NCBI GenBank assembly: GCA_023443455.1
Contig: JAEZUE010000028.1
Span: forward strand, 1 to 42,850
Source of the DNA: Verrucomicrobiota bacterium
GTDB taxonomy: Bacteria > Verrucomicrobiota > Verrucomicrobiia > Opitutales > Opitutaceae
Length of the DNA stretch: 42,850 nt
Direction of reading: 5' to 3'
Both the position numbers and the translations under genes were made by a program. Within the stretch, counting starts at the first letter, position 1; each line of letters starts with the position of its first letter. Shown piece after piece: positions 41,379 to 42,850 of the stretch. Below the pieces are notes generated by a model, which was not told the DNA's origin, searched no databases, and saw only the letters and a program-made list of their open reading frames with translations.

Positions 41379-42014
41379 TCACCGTCGCCGCCGGTGACGG
41401 ATGCCGACAACAATCAAAATACCGACACCCAACGCTCCCGCGTAGGTCGACGGCTCCGGAATTGCGGCATAGCCAACGGTGAGATCGTCGATTCCGACGT
41501 ATGCGCCAGTGGTCGATGTCGATAGTCGCATCCACTCCACTGCGCCCCGCGATGCGCTCCAAAATCCCCAGAAATCGTTGGCGGGGGTACTGGATGAGGT
41601 GAGGTCGAAAACCGAACCGTCGCTGAAGATGAAATGCAGTGACGCATCCGCGCGGGAGTCGTCCGCAGTGGTCCCAAAGAATCGCCCTCCGATCGCGGTC
41701 GGGTTTCCCGCAGTGAAGGTGATCCGAATGCCGGTATCTTCAGCCGTGGTCAGGAACTCCCGATCGATCGCGTCATGCCCCCCAAAGAACACGCCATCGT
41801 CAGCATCTCCCGTGATCGCAAAGGCACCGCCACCCCAATTGTATGTTCCGCTTTCCGCTGGACCGTATTTGAAGCTCGCGAAGGACTCCGTGAACGACTC
41901 GCCCGTCAAGGTGGTCCGGAAGGCCGTGGCATCAGCGTACTCGCCGAAAACCAGCGAAGCCAACGCCCTGGAAGCGAATGCCAGTGATACCCCGATCGCA
42001 GCCACCTTGTTCAT
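41379..42014 (-). CDS. PEP-CTERM sorting-domain protein
   Basis: 211 aa. N-terminal signal peptide MNKVAAIGVSLAFASRALA. A beta-rich body of Ser/Thr/Gly/Ala repeats (TAFRTTLTGESFTESFASF, TAIGGRFFGTTADDSRADAS) precedes the C-terminal sorting signal AAIPEPSTYAGALGVGILIV-VGIRHRRRR: PEP motif, TM segment and Arg cluster. Exosortase would cleave it and attach the protein to the cell surface or biofilm matrix; no epsH/exosortase gene is here. The GTG four codons upstream is an alternative start. Confidence 0.9.
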   Translation of the reverse strand: MNKVAAIGVSLAFASRALASLVFGEYADATAFRTTLTGESFTESFASFKYGPAESGTYNWGGGAFAITGDADDGVFFGGHDAIDREFLTTAEDTGIRITFTAGNPTAIGGRFFGTTADDSRADASLHFIFSDGSVFDLTSSSTPANDFWGFWSASRGAVEWMRLSTSTTGAYVGIDDLTVGYAAIPEPSTYAGALGVGILIVVGIRHRRRR

Positions 42015-42197
42015 TTGAAATGTCACGAGATGGTGCCGGATTCACGGAGACAATCCGTTTCTCGGGCCTCACGGTACTTGACCCGATTTTGCTAAACGCT
42101 GCTCGGGATGTCCCCTTCAATCCGCCCCACGCCCGCCGCGCCGGCCACATCGCAACCCGCGACCCGAGCCAGCTCGACCTGTTCTGAACCCGCTACC

Positions 42198-42230
42198 GCG
42201 GTCGTAGCCGACCCCCGCGGCTACGACCGC
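42198..42230. repeat. Perfect 13-bp hairpin (GCGGTCGTAGCCG)
   Basis: Arms 42198-42210 and 42218-42230 with a 7-nt loop, upstream of the PEP-CTERM gene. No T-run; it is GC-rich and may be another repeat hairpin. Confidence 0.5.
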
Positions 42231-42491
42231 AACGGCACGCCGGAGCGTTTTTTGGCATCGCCACACCTCCGCGCCCGCAGCCGCGGTCATCGCAGTTCGC
42301 GCAAAACCTACGACACCCGCGGCAACCTTTTCGGATCAGAGCGTGGTAAACGGCCCGAAAATCCTACGACGGCAATTACTGCCCAAACTACGACATGAAT
42401 TTGAGCGGTCACACCAAACCGCGCCACCAAATGAAGGTATCCGCTTCCCGGCGCCAGAAAGGCTCCCGCTTAACTTAGTGCCATTCAACCC

Positions 42492-42731
42492 TGACCCCCT
42501 ATTCCGCCCCTTTTACTGTATCAATTCCGTTACCCACCCCCTCGAAAAGCAGGTGTAGCGTATCGCCATCTTGCTGAAGAAGCTTGATATCCCGTTTTTT
42601 GAAAATGAAGTCGGCAACTGCTCCAGTTCTTTGCTCTACGGCATCGCCTCCAACTGCGGCGCGGTCGGCAGAATCTGGCTGGGGGAAATCAAGAAGGCAG
42701 TAGTTGTATGCTGGGGGAAATTAAGGGGTCA
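42492..42731. repeat. TGACCCC-type inverted ends, possible element remnant
   Basis: tgaccccctatt (42492-42503) and aaattaaggggtca (42718-42731) are inverted relatives about 240 bp apart, and the left end follows the words gtgccattcaaccc. Such TGACCCC/GGGGTCA words flank IS200-like transposase relics in many genomes. No transposase is present. Confidence 0.35.
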
Positions 42732-42850
42732 TTACGATATCTTTGCAATTAGCTTTTTGTGAAGATTGGAAGCGTCGCGACGGCGACCAGTCATATGTTT
42801 GGGCCAATCTGGTTCGATCCGGCGTGATGGGTAACACTTAAACCGGGGAG

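Larger units (their letters stand above)
42015..42850. other. Gene-free, lower-GC right end
   Basis: No convincing gene. It holds a perfect 13-bp hairpin (42198-42230), several CTACGAC words, the TGACCCC inverted ends at 42492-42731, and a repeated ctgggggaaat word (42679-42693 and 42711-42725). Base composition falls towards the end compared with the rest of the window, which suggests foreign or mobile-derived DNA. Short open frames (42343-42558 and 42571-42762) look unreal. Confidence 0.55.

Noticed and set aside
42343..42762. Two short plus-strand frames at the right end
   Set aside because: No recognisable sequence; one starts with TTG in repeat-like DNA.

Overview
The window looks like chromosomal DNA from a high-GC member of the Verrucomicrobiota, probably Opitutaceae. 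Grounds: a PEP-CTERM protein, a greatly enlarged signal peptidase I, FabD with the GLSLGE form of its nucleophile motif, ADOP-type ABC permeases, and many genes without a clear Shine-Dalgarno. The taxonomic placement is inference from gene content; no rRNA is present.

Layout. 1-1008: no gene, but an array of GTAG/GTGG-headed hairpins mixed with ~10-bp ACTGAT-type repeats. 1009-10428: a MacB/ADOP-type transport system, with two permeases (the second lacking its centre) separated from the adaptor, ATPase and a DUF4097 protein by a chemoreceptor on the other strand. 10673-13320: a ferredoxin-like aldo/keto reductase and an M20 dipeptidase, then a REPIN-like inverted repeat. 13489-15149 (minus): Pal-like lipoprotein, NarL-type regulator, tRNA-Lys. 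15361-18211 (plus): three genes overlapping by ATGA, a receiver/kinase chimera, a NarL-type regulator with a shortened helix, and a fumarase-family lyase. 18188-19978: two paralogous small WYL-like proteins, a small membrane protein, a short unknown protein and rpoZ, surrounded by copies of a short repeat. 20503-21752: ECF sigma factor and its probable anti-sigma factor. 21934-24182 (minus): dapA-dapB-ruvA. 24308-29665 (plus): PilT ATPase, then fabD-lepA-lepB. 30043-31578: malQ. 31698-34861 (minus): fabZ-fabI-oleA-oleB, a head-to-head fatty-acyl condensation cluster without oleC or oleD. 35083-38054: a phosphate-binding-like protein, a GNAT acetyltransferase with a small membrane protein, DUF2293 and DUF6172. 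38128-42014 (minus): DEVD-box RNA helicase, carotenoid-desaturase-like flavoprotein and a PEP-CTERM protein. The last ~830 bases show no convincing gene.

The most interesting material: (1) at least twelve hairpins of one 27-nt family whose stems change on both sides while heads and loops stay constant, mostly just 3' of genes in the sense direction, with four further GTAGG-headed hairpins; (2) OleA and OleB without OleC/OleD but coupled to FabZ and FabI; (3) a two-component operon whose kinase gene appears to come from an in-frame fusion inside a motif shared by receiver and kinase; (4) a palindrome, TCCCRAAAAYGGGA, found only upstream of the two halves of the transport system; (5) the rpoZ-coupled WYL-like pair with its private repeat. 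All functional statements rest on reading motifs by eye; no database search was run.
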